DNA of 64,000 nt from Streptomyces sp. cg36. GTDB lineage: Bacteria; Actinomycetota; Actinomycetes; Streptomycetales; Streptomycetaceae. The DNA lies in assembly GCF_041080675.1 (NCBI RefSeq), contig NZ_CP163520.1:7097501-7161500 (forward strand). The letters run 5' to 3'. The notes below the pieces were generated by a model that ran no database searches, had not been told where the DNA came from, and saw only the letters and a program-made list of their open reading frames with translations. A program made the position numbers and the translations under genes. Of the stretch, positions 8,030-17,096 are shown in pieces (positions within the stretch are counted from its first letter, which is position 1; each line of letters begins with the position of its first letter).

Positions 8030-8947
8030 ATGGTGGACGGTGCGGGCGGGCGCGGCGGGGCCGCAGGCGATCCCGGGTACTTCGGGCCCGGGTCCGTGAC
8101 CTGGCAGATGCACGGGGATCCCATGATGTGGATCGCCGGGGTGCGGGCGCTCTACCTCCAGGCGCTGCATCCGCGCGCCGTCCGCGGGGTGGTGCAGAAC
8201 AGCGACTTCCGCAAGGACACCTGGGGGCGGCTGCTGCGGACCGCGCGGTTCGTGGGGACCCTGTCGTACGGGACGAAGGCCGACGCGGAGCGGGCCGGGG
8301 CGCGCATCCGGCGGATCCACGGGTTCCTCAAGGCCGACGACCCCGTGACCGGCGAGCGGTTCCGGATCGACGACCCGGAACTGCTGCTGTGGGTCCACTG
8401 CGCGGAGGTCGACAGCTATCTGCACGTCACGCGCCGCTCCGGGTTCCGGCTGAGCGACGCGCAGGCCGACCGGTACGTCGACGAGCAGCGCGAGAGCGCC
8501 CGGCTCATCGGCCTCGACCCGGCCCTCGTCCCGGCCTCGACCGCACAACTCGCCGCGTACTTCCGGGACGTACGGCCACGGCTCGCGGCCGGGGCGGACG
8601 CGCGCGACGTGGACGACTTCCTGCGGCGGCCCCCCGTCCACCCGCTGCTGGTGCCGCTGCGGGCGCTGGTGTGGCGGCGGGTGGCCCGGCTCGCCTACGA
8701 CGCGCTGCCCGCGTACGCCCACGAGCTGTACGGCAGACCCGCCCCGGCCCCGCGCCGCGTCACGCGCGCGCTGCTGCTCGCCGGGCTGCTGCTGCGCTGC
8801 CTTCCCTCGGCGCTGCGCTGGCGGCTGCCGCCGCGGCACATCCTGCGCGCGGTCGAGCGCCTGGGCCCCGGAACACGCCCTTCACGGTACAAACTTCGCA
8901 GACGGGCGGCCATACTGGACGGAGCCGGGGAGGGCGCAGCGAAGTGA
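8030..8947 (+). CDS. Oxygenase MpaB-family protein (DUF2236)
   Basis: 305 residues with a strong ribosome site (ACAGGAGG) upstream of the ATG at 8030. The sequence has the DUF2236 pattern: SVTWQMHGDPMMWIAGVRALYLQALHPRAV near residue 22, an RTARFVGTLSYG segment, and LLLWVHCAEVDSYL with the histidine thought to coordinate b-type haem in the latex-clearing (rubber) oxygenase/MpaB superfamily. Members are haem proteins; a few act as oxygenases, but most are uncharacterised. It sits between the KstR-box acyl-CoA dehydrogenase and the TPR kinase on the same strand (55 and 18 bases apart), so co-transcription is likely. No signal peptide is visible. Confidence 0.85.
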   Translation: MVDGAGGRGGAAGDPGYFGPGSVTWQMHGDPMMWIAGVRALYLQALHPRAVRGVVQNSDFRKDTWGRLLRTARFVGTLSYGTKADAERAGARIRRIHGFLKADDPVTGERFRIDDPELLLWVHCAEVDSYLHVTRRSGFRLSDAQADRYVDEQRESARLIGLDPALVPASTAQLAAYFRDVRPRLAAGADARDVDDFLRRPPVHPLLVPLRALVWRRVARLAYDALPAYAHELYGRPAPAPRRVTRALLLAGLLLRCLPSALRWRLPPRHILRAVERLGPGTRPSRYKLRRRAAILDGAGEGAAK

Positions 8948-8965
8948 CGGGGGCGACATCGCGCG

Positions 8966-11176
8966 ATGGCGGACACCAGGCTGATCCACAGCCGGTACCG
9001 GCTGCTGGAACTGATCGGGCGCGGCGGCATGGGCGAGGTGTGGGCGGCCCGCGACGAGTCGCTGGGCCGGCGCGTCGCCGTGAAGTGCCTCAAGCCGCTG
9101 GGCCCGCAGCGCGATCCGTCCTTCGCCCGGGTGCTGCGGGAGCGGTTCCGGCGCGAGGCGCGGGTCGCGGCGGCGCTCCAGCACCGGGGCGTCACGGTCG
9201 TCCATGACTTCGGGGAGTACGAGGGCGTGCTCTACCTCGTCATGGAGCTCCTCGACGGCCGCAATCTGAGCCAGGTCCTGGCCGACGGCAAGGGCCATCC
9301 GCCGCCGGTCGCCAAGGCCGTGGACATCGCCGAACAGCTCGCCTCGGCCCTCGCCTACACCCATGAACAGGGCATCGTCCACCGCGACTTGAAGCCCGCC
9401 AACATCATGCTGCTCGCGGACGGCACGGTGAAGATCCTGGACTTCGGGATCGCGCGGCTCGGCGCCGACATCGGCTTCACCACCCGGCTGACCGGCACCG
9501 GCATCGCCATGGGCACCCCGCACTACATGTCGCCCGAGCAGATCGGCGGCTCGCCGGTCGACCATCGCAGCGACCTCTACTCGCTGGGGTGCGTCCTGTA
9601 CGAACTGGCCACCGGAGCACCGCCGTTCGACCTCGACGACGCCTGGGCGATCCTGGTCGGCCACCGCGACACCCCGCCCGTACCGCCGAGCGCGTCCCGC
9701 ACCGGGCTGCCCCGCTACTTCGAGCGGATCGTCCTCGACCTGCTCGCCAAGGAGCCCGGCGAGCGGCCCGCCGACGCGCGCGTCCTGATGCGGCGACTGG
9801 CCGAAGGGCATGGCCAACTGCCGTGGCGGGCAGTCGCGTCGACCCAGGCGTACACCGCCCCGCGCACCTCCGCGCTGCCGTCCTGGACGCGCGGGATGAG
9901 CACCGGCCACAAGGCGGTCGGCGCCGTCCCGCCCGACCCGGCGCCGCCCGATCCGGACGGCGGTCTCACCGGCACCTGGACGACCCCGCTCCCACCGGTC
10001 CCGCCCGCGCCGGACCGGCCGCCCCCACCGCCCCCGGGACTCCTCGCCGAGCTCGGCCGCCGCCACGAGGACGGTCTTGACCTGGGCCGCCGGGAGCGCT
10101 GGGCGGAGGCGGTCGAGGTGCACCGGGCGGTCGCCGCCGAACGGGCCCAAGTGCTGGGCGCCGACCACCCGGACACCCTGGCCGGCCAGTACGAGGTGGC
10201 CTTCGCGCTCAGCCGCACCGGGCGCGCGGCCGACGCGCTGCGGGAGTTCTCCCAGGTGGCCGAGGCGCGCGGGCGCACCCTCGGCCCCGGCCACCCGGAC
10301 ACGCTCGACGCCCGGCAGGAGGCCGCCTACGTCCTGGGCAGCCTCGGCCGCCACCAGGAGGCGCACGAGGCGTACGCCTCGGTGCTGGCCGCCCGGGAGC
10401 GCGCCCTGGGCCCGTACCACCCCGCCACCCTGCGCTGCCGCCACAACCTCGCCTTCAACCTCAGCCGTCTCGGCCGCGCCGGAGAGGCGTACCGCATGGC
10501 GGTCGAGGTCGCCCGGGACCGGGCGCGGGTGCTCGGCGCGGGGCACCCCGACACCCTCGTGTCGCGGTACGAAGTGGCCTACACGCTGGGGCAGTTGGGG
10601 CGCTGGGGCGAGGCGCTGGAGACCTGCCGCGAGGTCGCCGCCGCCCGCGCCGCCGTGCTCGGCGCGGACCACCCCGACACGCTCGCCGCCCGCTACGAGA
10701 TCGGCATCGGGCTCGGCCGCCTCGGCCGCAGCGCCGAGGCGCTGGAGCTCTACCGGGTGCTGGTCGACGACCGCACCCGGGCGGACGGACCCCACCACCC
10801 CGAGACCCTGCGCGCCCGGCACGGCCTCGGCGTCAACCTCGGGCGCCTGGGGCACTGGGCGCGGGCGCTGTCCGAGGCCCGCGAGGTGCACGCCCTGCGC
10901 GAGCGCGTGCTCGGCCCGGACCACCGCGACACCCTGGTCAGCCGTCGTGAGATCGCCGTCGCGCTCGGCTGGCTCAGACGCTGGGCTGAGGCCCTGGCCG
11001 TCTACCGGCAGGTCGCCGACGCCCGCGCCCGGCTCCTCGGCGCCGACCACCCCGACGCCCTGACCAGCCGCAACGACGAGGCCCACTGTCTGGAACAGCT
11101 GGGCCGGCGCGACGAGGCGGTGGCGCTCTACCGGCGGGTCGCGGCGCTCCGGCAGCGCGGCGGCGGGAGCCGGTAG
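8966..11176 (+). CDS. Serine/threonine protein kinase with eight kinesin-light-chain-like TPR repeats
   Basis: 736 residues starting 18 bases after the upstream gene. The kinase domain occupies residues about 8-280: glycine loop IGRGGMGEV, catalytic Lys in VAVKCLK, HRDLKPANIM, DFGIAR and the activation-segment end GTPHYMSPEQI. A Pro-rich linker (about 300-350) leads into eight repeats of about 42 residues, each with an LG-x-x-HPDTL-x-x-R-x-x-x-A signature (about 355-730), as in kinesin light chain TPR_10/TPR_12 domains. No transmembrane segment separates kinase and sensor, unlike the usual receptor-type Pkn proteins, so it should be cytosolic with the TPR solenoid as substrate or partner platform. 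Targets are unknown. Confidence 0.93.
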   Translation: MADTRLIHSRYRLLELIGRGGMGEVWAARDESLGRRVAVKCLKPLGPQRDPSFARVLRERFRREARVAAALQHRGVTVVHDFGEYEGVLYLVMELLDGRNLSQVLADGKGHPPPVAKAVDIAEQLASALAYTHEQGIVHRDLKPANIMLLADGTVKILDFGIARLGADIGFTTRLTGTGIAMGTPHYMSPEQIGGSPVDHRSDLYSLGCVLYELATGAPPFDLDDAWAILVGHRDTPPVPPSASRTGLPRYFERIVLDLLAKEPGERPADARVLMRRLAEGHGQLPWRAVASTQAYTAPRTSALPSWTRGMSTGHKAVGAVPPDPAPPDPDGGLTGTWTTPLPPVPPAPDRPPPPPPGLLAELGRRHEDGLDLGRRERWAEAVEVHRAVAAERAQVLGADHPDTLAGQYEVAFALSRTGRAADALREFSQVAEARGRTLGPGHPDTLDARQEAAYVLGSLGRHQEAHEAYASVLAARERALGPYHPATLRCRHNLAFNLSRLGRAGEAYRMAVEVARDRARVLGAGHPDTLVSRYEVAYTLGQLGRWGEALETCREVAAARAAVLGADHPDTLAARYEIGIGLGRLGRSAEALELYRVLVDDRTRADGPHHPETLRARHGLGVNLGRLGHWARALSEAREVHALRERVLGPDHRDTLVSRREIAVALGWLRRWAEALAVYRQVADARARLLGADHPDALTSRNDEAHCLEQLGRRDEAVALYRRVAALRQRGGGSR

Positions 11177-11226
11177 CGGGCCGCGCCACCCTGGTCGCGG
11201 GAGATCGCCCCGTGCTAGGAAGGGCC

Positions 11227-12867
11227 ATGCCCGCACACCAGGTCTATGACGCCGTGATCGTCGGGGGCGGCCACAACGGCCTCGTGGCCGCCGCCTATCT
11301 CGCCCGTGCCGGAAAGTCCGTACTGGTACTGGAGCGGCTGCGGCACACCGGTGGCGCGGCCGTCTCCACGCGCCCCTTCGCCGGTGTCGACGCCCGGCTC
11401 TCCCGCTACTCGTACCTGGTCTCACTGCTGCCCCCGAAGATCGTGGACGACCTGGGACTGCGGTTCGCCGTCCGCAAGCGGACCGTCTCCTCGTACACCC
11501 CGGCCGTGCGCGACGGCCGCCCCACCGGGCTGCTCGTCGGCGGCGGTGAGCGGCGCACCCGCGAGTCCTTCCGCCGCCTCACCGGCTCGGACGCCGAGCA
11601 CACCGCGTGGCAGGAGTTCTACGGGATGACCAGGCGGGTCGCCGAACGGGTCTTCCCCACCCTCACCGAGCCGCTCCCGGCCCGCGCCGCCCTGCGCGAG
11701 CGCGTCGCGGACGAGACGGCGTGGCGGACGATCTTCGAGGAGCCGATCGGTGTCGCCGTGGAGGAGCGCTTCCGGGACGACCTGGTGCGCGGAGTCGTCC
11801 TCACCGACGCCCTGATCGGCACCTTCGCCGACGCCCACGACCCCTCGCTCGCCCAGAACCGCTGCTTCCTCTACCACGTGATCGGCGGCGGCACCGGCGA
11901 CTGGGACGTGCCGGTGGGCGGCATGGGCGCGTTCACGGACGCCCTGGCCCTCGCCGCGCGGACGGCGGGCGCGGAGATCGCCACCGGACACGAGGTCACC
12001 GCGCTGCGCACCGACGGCCGGACGGCCGAGGTCGACTTCCGGAGCGGGACGGGCGAGGCGGGCGCGGGGACGGGCGCGGATGCCGACGCGGGCTCCGCTC
12101 CTGCTCCTGGTGCCTCCGGGGGCACGGTCGCGGCCCGGCACGTGCTGGTGAACGCCTCGCCCGAGGCGCTGGCCGCGCTGCTCGGCGACCCCGCCCCGGA
12201 GCGGGCCGAGGGCGCCCAGCTCAAGGTCAACATGCTGCTCACCCGGCTGCCCCGGCTGCGGGACACGGCCGTCGACCCGCGCGAGGCGTTCGCCGGGACC
12301 TTCCACATCGGTGAGGGCTACGAGGCGCTGGCCACCGCGTACGCGCAGGCCGCGTCCGGTGCGCTGCCCGCCGCGCCGCCCTCGGAGATCTACTGCCACT
12401 CGCTGACGGACCCCTCCATCCTCGGCCAGGACCTGGCCGCGCGCGGCTACCAGACGCTGACCCTGTTCGGGCTGCACACCCCGGCGCGGCTGTTCGCGGA
12501 CGGCGACGACAAGGCGCGCGAGGAACTGCTGGCGGCCACGGTGGCCCAACTGGACGCGCACCTCGCCGAGCCGCTCGCCGACTGCCTGGCCACGGACGCC
12601 GAGGGGCGGCCCTGCATCGAGGCGAAGACCCCGCTCGACCTGGAACGGGACCTGCGGCTGCCCGGCGGCAACATCTTCCACCGGCCGCTCTCCTTCCCGT
12701 ACGCGGAGGAGGACGCGGGCGGTGCCGGGGACCCGGGCCGGACCGGGCGGTGGGGTGTGGAGACGGCCCACGCCAACGTCCTGCTGTGCGGCGCGGGCGC
12801 GGTCCGGGGCGGCGGGGTCAGCGGCGTCCCGGGACACAACGCGGCGATGGCGGTACTGGGCCGGTAA
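11227..12867 (+). CDS. FAD-dependent oxidoreductase, phytoene-desaturase/NAD(P)-FAD family
   Basis: 546 residues from the ATG at 11227, behind AGGAAGGG. The N-terminus is a clear FAD dinucleotide fold: DAVIVGGGHNGLVAAAYLARAGKSVLVLER, followed by GGAAVSTRPFAGVDARLSRYSYLVSLLPP as in the crtI-like amine-oxidase superfamily. GAGAVRGGGVSGVPGHNAAMAVLG closes the FAD site at the C-terminus. A low-complexity Gly/Ala insertion lies near residues 275-300. These proteins are widespread in actinobacteria; some desaturate or isomerise polyenes, but most have no known substrate. It starts 50 bases after the kinase gene, probably in the same transcript, and no carotenoid genes are nearby. Confidence 0.88.
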   Translation: MPAHQVYDAVIVGGGHNGLVAAAYLARAGKSVLVLERLRHTGGAAVSTRPFAGVDARLSRYSYLVSLLPPKIVDDLGLRFAVRKRTVSSYTPAVRDGRPTGLLVGGGERRTRESFRRLTGSDAEHTAWQEFYGMTRRVAERVFPTLTEPLPARAALRERVADETAWRTIFEEPIGVAVEERFRDDLVRGVVLTDALIGTFADAHDPSLAQNRCFLYHVIGGGTGDWDVPVGGMGAFTDALALAARTAGAEIATGHEVTALRTDGRTAEVDFRSGTGEAGAGTGADADAGSAPAPGASGGTVAARHVLVNASPEALAALLGDPAPERAEGAQLKVNMLLTRLPRLRDTAVDPREAFAGTFHIGEGYEALATAYAQAASGALPAAPPSEIYCHSLTDPSILGQDLAARGYQTLTLFGLHTPARLFADGDDKAREELLAATVAQLDAHLAEPLADCLATDAEGRPCIEAKTPLDLERDLRLPGGNIFHRPLSFPYAEEDAGGAGDPGRTGRWGVETAHANVLLCGAGAVRGGGVSGVPGHNAAMAVLGR

Positions 12868-12934
12868 CCCTGACGGGCCGGTTTCCCGGCGGGGACGGCG
12901 GCTCCGGCCGGGGCGGTGACCCGGACCGAACGGC

Positions 12935-14272
12935 TCAGCCGACGATCGCTCGGGCCAGCACGTCGGCCAGGGCCTTGCGCGGCGCCGAGCCCGAACGCCA
13001 GCTCCGCACCGGATGCACCGAGTTGGCGAGCACCACCAGGAACGTGCCGCTGCGGCGGTCGACGACGACGCTGGTTCCGGTGAATCCGGTGTGGCCCGCC
13101 GTGTGCGGGGAGGAGAGCGCGCCCATGTACCAGGGCTGGTCGAGCTCGAAGGCGAGGCCGTGCGCATCGCCCGGGAACGCCGTGTTGTGGTCGGTGAAGA
13201 GCAGGTCGACGGAGTCGGGGCGCAGGATGCGGGCGGCGCCGTGACCGCCGCCGTTCAGGAGCGCGTGGGCGAGGACCGCCAGGTCCCGGGCGGGGGCGAA
13301 CACTCCGGCGTGCCCGGCGACTCCGCCGAGGGCGAAGGCGTTCTCGTCGTGCACCTCGCCCCACACCGGGCCCCGGTCCAGGCCCGCCCACGGCTTGCGG
13401 GCGTCCTCGGTGGCCGCGATCGAGGGCCGCCAGGAGAGCGGTGGATTGAAACGAGTGCGGTGCATCCCGAGCGGAGCAGTGATCTCGTCGTGGAGCAGGG
13501 CATCCAGAGGGCGAGCGGCGATCCGTTCCAAGAGCAGCTGAAGCACGAGGAGGTTGAGGTCGGAGTAGCGGTACGACGTCCCCGGCGCCCGCTCCGGACG
13601 CTCCCGCCACAGAAGCCCCAACTTCCCCTCCCGCGTGGGCGCCTCGTACAACGGCAGCCACGCGCGCAGCCCCGAGGTGTGGGTGAGCAGCTGCCGTACG
13701 GTGATCGGCTCCTTGCCCGCCGCCCCGAACTCCGGCAGATACGCGGCTGCTTCCGCCTCCAGCGCCACCTCGCCCCGCTCGATCCGGCGCACGACGAGCA
13801 GCGAGGTGAACAGCTTGGAGAGGGACGCCAGGTCGAAGACGGTGTCCCGGGTCATGGGGATGCGCCGGTCCGGCGGGAGTTCGACGCCGGTGTCGGTCGT
13901 CTCGTCGTACGCCGCGTAGCGCACGGCCGTGCCCACGGCGTGGTGCAGGGCCACGACGGATCCCCGCCCGGCCAGGACCACCGCGCCCGCGTACCAGGGG
14001 TGAACGGGGGACGGGCCGAGGAAGGACGCGGCCACGTCGGCCAGCTCGGCGAGCGGCCCCGGCAGCAGCCCGGCCGCCTCGGCGCTCCCGTACCGCAGCA
14101 CGGCACCCGCCCCCTGGCCGGTGGGGCCCGCGTCGGTGGCGCCCGCTGCGGCGGGGTCCGTGTGACCGGCGCCCGCATGACCGGCGTCGGCGTCGGCGCG
14201 GCCCGAGTGACCGGCTCCCGCGTCGGTGGCTGCCGCCCCGGTGGTGGTCCCCGTGTCGTCGTCCCCGGTCAT
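12935..14272 (-). CDS. Beta-lactamase-fold serine hydrolase (class C/esterase type)
   Basis: 445 residues from the ATG at 14272 (MTGDDDTG); an ATG at 14329 would run into the shared promoter palindrome and is disfavoured. After an unusual Ala/Gly/Thr/Asp/His-rich N-terminal stretch of about 55 residues without a signal peptide comes the beta-lactamase fold: SxxK nucleophile motif SLSK in FDLASLSKLF, the YSD motif (YRYSDLN) and HTGFTGTS near the C-terminus. Such proteins act as carboxylesterases, D-amino peptidases or lactone hydrolases rather than antibiotic resistance enzymes. It is divergent from the nitronate monooxygenase/acyl-CoA ligase operon over a palindrome shared with the fadD19/echA19-like promoter, suggesting a job in the same catabolic programme, perhaps ester cleavage (inferred). 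Confidence 0.88.
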   Translation of the reverse strand: MTGDDDTGTTTGAAATDAGAGHSGRADADAGHAGAGHTDPAAAGATDAGPTGQGAGAVLRYGSAEAAGLLPGPLAELADVAASFLGPSPVHPWYAGAVVLAGRGSVVALHHAVGTAVRYAAYDETTDTGVELPPDRRIPMTRDTVFDLASLSKLFTSLLVVRRIERGEVALEAEAAAYLPEFGAAGKEPITVRQLLTHTSGLRAWLPLYEAPTREGKLGLLWRERPERAPGTSYRYSDLNLLVLQLLLERIAARPLDALLHDEITAPLGMHRTRFNPPLSWRPSIAATEDARKPWAGLDRGPVWGEVHDENAFALGGVAGHAGVFAPARDLAVLAHALLNGGGHGAARILRPDSVDLLFTDHNTAFPGDAHGLAFELDQPWYMGALSSPHTAGHTGFTGTSVVVDRRSGTFLVVLANSVHPVRSWRSGSAPRKALADVLARAIVG

Positions 14273-14313
14273 GGCCGTCACCCTAGCCGAAGGGGACTCG
14301 CGCTCCCCGCAAA

Positions 14314-14342
14314 GAATCTGACTGTGCATCAGAAAATCTCTT
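14314..14342. promoter_or_regulatory. Shared divergent operator, copy A
   Basis: Imperfect palindrome CTGAC-TGTGC-ATCAG at 14318-14332 between the beta-lactamase-fold gene and the nitronate monooxygenase gene. The wider block, GAATCTGACTG, four variable bases, TCAGAAAA, CTCTT, recurs almost unchanged at 25023-25050. The palindrome starts 46 bases from one start codon and ends 45 bases before the other. It looks like the operator of a TetR-type regulator not encoded in this window (inferred). Confidence 0.65.
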
Positions 14343-14376
14343 CCCTCGTCGTCCCGGCTGCGGCATCCTGCGCCCC

Positions 14377-15486
14377 ATGCAGACGGAGCTGAGCAGACGG
14401 CTGGGAGCCGAGCACGCCATCTTCGGTTTCACCCCGTTCCCCGCGGTGGCCGCGGCGATCACCCGGGCCGGGGGGTTCGGTGTCCTCGGCGCGGTCCGCT
14501 ACACCGCCCCCGACGACCTCGCCCGCGACCTCGACTGGATGCAGGACCACACCGACGGGCTGCCGTACGGGCTCGACGTGGTGATGCCCGCCCGCAAGGT
14601 CGAGGGCGTCACCGAGGCCGATGTGGAGGCCATGATCCCGGACGGGCACCGGCAGTTCGTGCGCGAGACCCTCGCCAAGCACGGCGTGCCCGAACTCGCC
14701 GACGGCGAGCCGTCCGGCTGGCGCATCACCGGCTGGATGGAACAGGTGGCCCGCGACCAGCTCGACGTCGCCTTCGACTACCCGATCAAGCTGCTCGCCA
14801 ACGCGCTGGGCTCGCCGCCCGCCGACGTCGTCGCCCGCGCCCACGCGCGCGGCGTCCTGGTGGCGGCCCTCGCGGGCAGCGCCAAGCACGCCCGCCACCA
14901 CGCCGGGGCGGGCATCGACATCGTCGTCGCCCAGGGGTACGAGGCGGGCGGCCACACCGGCGAGATCGCCTCCATGGTGCTGGTGCCCGAGGTCGTCGAC
15001 GCGGTCGGCCCGCTGCCCGTGCTGGCCGCCGGGGGCATCGGCTGCGGTGCCCAGGTCGCCGCCGGGCTCGCCCTCGGCGCCCAGGGCGTCTGGCTCGGCT
15101 CCCTCTGGCTCACCACCACCGAGGCCGATCTGCACTCGCGCGCCCTCACCCGCAAACTGCTCGCGGCGGGCTCCGGCGACACCGTCCGCTCCCGCGCCCT
15201 CACCGGCAAGCCCGCCCGGCAGCTGCGCACCGAGTGGACGGACGCCTGGGACGACCCGAGCGGCCCGGGCACCCTGCCGATGCCCCTCCAGGGACTGCTG
15301 GTCGCCGAGGCGCTGTCGCGGATCCAGAAGTACGAGGTGGCACCGCTGCTCGGCACACCGGTCGGCCAGATCGTCGGCCGGATGAACTCCGAACGCACCG
15401 TCCAAGAGGTCTTCGACGACCTGACCCGGGGGTTCGAGCGGGCCGTCGACCGGATCGACCGCATCGCCGGAAGGAGCGGGTCATGA
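14377..15486 (+). CDS. Nitronate monooxygenase (2-nitropropane dioxygenase family)
   Basis: 369 residues. An FMN-dependent TIM barrel: GFTPFPAVAAAITRAGGFGVLGAVRYT at the N-terminus, GIDIVVAQGYEAGGHTGEI (substrate/flavin loop with the conserved HTG) and PVLAAGGIGCGAQVAAGLALGAQGVWLGS for the FMN phosphate. Annotated relatives oxidise alkyl nitronates, but many actinobacterial copies lie in acyl-CoA catabolic operons where the true substrate is unknown. No ribosome site is obvious before the ATG at 14377, so translation may depend on a short leader. The stop overlaps the ATG of the acyl-CoA ligase (ATGA at 15483-15486), so the two are translationally coupled. Confidence 0.92.
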   Translation: MQTELSRRLGAEHAIFGFTPFPAVAAAITRAGGFGVLGAVRYTAPDDLARDLDWMQDHTDGLPYGLDVVMPARKVEGVTEADVEAMIPDGHRQFVRETLAKHGVPELADGEPSGWRITGWMEQVARDQLDVAFDYPIKLLANALGSPPADVVARAHARGVLVAALAGSAKHARHHAGAGIDIVVAQGYEAGGHTGEIASMVLVPEVVDAVGPLPVLAAGGIGCGAQVAAGLALGAQGVWLGSLWLTTTEADLHSRALTRKLLAAGSGDTVRSRALTGKPARQLRTEWTDAWDDPSGPGTLPMPLQGLLVAEALSRIQKYEVAPLLGTPVGQIVGRMNSERTVQEVFDDLTRGFERAVDRIDRIAGRSGS

Positions 15487-17078
15487 ACGCGTCCCCCCAG
15501 CCCCACAGCGGAGCGCGGCCCGGCGGTGGCGCGCAGCCGCCCAACGGGTTCTGGGCGCAGGCCGCCGCCGACCCCGGCCGTGTCGTCCTGACCGCGCCCG
15601 ACGGCGAGGAGTGGACGGCCGGGCGGCTGCACGCCGAGGTCAACCGGCTGGTCCACGGGCTGCGCGCGGCCGGTCTCGGGCGGGGCGACGCGTTCGCCGC
15701 GGTGCTGCCCAACGGGGTCGAGTTCCTCACCGCGTACCTCGCCGCGTCCCAGGCGGGGTTCTATCTCGTCCCCGTCAACCACCATCTCGTCGGGCCGGAG
15801 ATCGCCTGGATCGTGGCGGACTCGGGCGTCAAGGTGCTCATCGCGCACGAGCGGTTCGCGGACGCGGCGACGGCGGCGGCCGACGAGGCCGGGCTGGCGG
15901 GCGAGCACCGGTACGCGGTCGGGGAGGTCGCGGGGTTCCGCCCGTACCGCCAACTCCTGGACGGGTACGGCGAGTCGGTGCCGGACGGGCGCACCCTGGG
16001 CTGGGTCATGAACTACACCTCGGGCACCACCGGCCGGCCGCGCGGCATCCGCCGCCCGCTCTCCGGCAACCTCCCGGAGGAGACCTACCTCGGCGGCTTC
16101 CTGGGCATCTTCGGCATCAAGCCGTTCGACGGGAACGTCCATCTGGTGTGCTCGCCGCTCTACCACACGGCCGTGCTCCAGTTCGCGGGCGCGGCGCTGC
16201 ACATCGGGCACCCGCTGGTCCTGATGGACAAGTGGACGCCGCAGGAGATGCTGCGCCTGATCGAGACGTACGACTGCACCCACACCCACATGGTCCCGAC
16301 CCAGTTCCACCGCCTCCTCGCACTGCCCGGCGAGATCAGGGGCCGGTACGACGTGAGCTCGATGCGGCACGCCATCCACGGCGCCGCCCCCTGCCCCGAC
16401 CACGTCAAGCGGGCGATGATCGAGTGGTGGGGGAGCTGTGTGGAGGAGTACTACGCGGCGAGCGAGGGCGGCGGCGCCTTCGCCACCGCCGAGGACTGGC
16501 TGAAGAAGCCGGGCACGGTCGGCCGGGCCTGGCCCATCAGCGAGCTCGCCGTCTTCGGTGACGACGGCGAACGGCTGCCTGCGGGGCAGCTCGGCACCGT
16601 CTACATGAAGATGTCCACGGGCGGCTTCAGCTACCACAAGGACGAGACCAAGACGCGCAAGAACCGCATCGGGGACTTCTTCACCGTGGGCGACCTCGGC
16701 CACCTCGACGAGGACGGCTACCTCTTCCTGCGCGACCGCAAGATCGACATGATCATCTCGGGCGGCGTCAACATCTACCCGGCCGAGATCGAGTCCGCCC
16801 TGCTCACCCATCCGGCCGTCGCCGACGCCGCCGCGTTCGGCGTCCCCCACCCGGAGTGGGGCGAGGAGGTCAAGGCGGTCGTCGAGGCCGCGCCCGGCCA
16901 CGAGCCGGGGGAGGCGCTCGCCACCGCGATCCTGGCGCACTGCGCCGAGCGGCTCGCGGGCTACAAGCGCCCCAGGTCCGTCGACTTCGTGGCGCAGCTG
17001 CCCCGCGACCCCAACGGCAAGCTCTACAAGCGCAGGCTGCGCGAACCGTACTGGGAGGGCCACGAGCGCCCGCTGTGA
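15483..17078 (+). CDS. Acyl-CoA synthetase (AMP-forming ligase, FadD family)
   Basis: 531 residues from the ATG at 15483, overlapping the previous stop. ANL superfamily: P-loop YTSGTTGRPRGI near residue 180, YHTAVLQFAG, YYAASEGGGAF in the acyl pocket region, the GDLGHLDEDGYLFLRDRKIDMIISGGVNIYPAEIE hinge and the PNGKLYKRRLR catalytic lysine motif at the C-terminus. It would activate a fatty, aryl or sterol side-chain carboxylate to its CoA thioester. Coupling to nitronate monooxygenase and the shared promoter palindrome place it in the same regulon as the fadD19-like locus at 23-29 kb. The substrate cannot be read from the pocket residues here. Confidence 0.92.
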   Translation: MNASPQPHSGARPGGGAQPPNGFWAQAAADPGRVVLTAPDGEEWTAGRLHAEVNRLVHGLRAAGLGRGDAFAAVLPNGVEFLTAYLAASQAGFYLVPVNHHLVGPEIAWIVADSGVKVLIAHERFADAATAAADEAGLAGEHRYAVGEVAGFRPYRQLLDGYGESVPDGRTLGWVMNYTSGTTGRPRGIRRPLSGNLPEETYLGGFLGIFGIKPFDGNVHLVCSPLYHTAVLQFAGAALHIGHPLVLMDKWTPQEMLRLIETYDCTHTHMVPTQFHRLLALPGEIRGRYDVSSMRHAIHGAAPCPDHVKRAMIEWWGSCVEEYYAASEGGGAFATAEDWLKKPGTVGRAWPISELAVFGDDGERLPAGQLGTVYMKMSTGGFSYHKDETKTRKNRIGDFFTVGDLGHLDEDGYLFLRDRKIDMIISGGVNIYPAEIESALLTHPAVADAAAFGVPHPEWGEEVKAVVEAAPGHEPGEALATAILAHCAERLAGYKRPRSVDFVAQLPRDPNGKLYKRRLREPYWEGHERPL

Positions 17079-17096
17079 CCGGCCGCCCGCGCGCCC

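Noticed and set aside
12868..12934. Possible terminator between the convergent FAD enzyme and beta-lactamase-fold genes
   Set aside because: Only weak, interrupted GC pairing was found in the 67-base gap, not enough to call.
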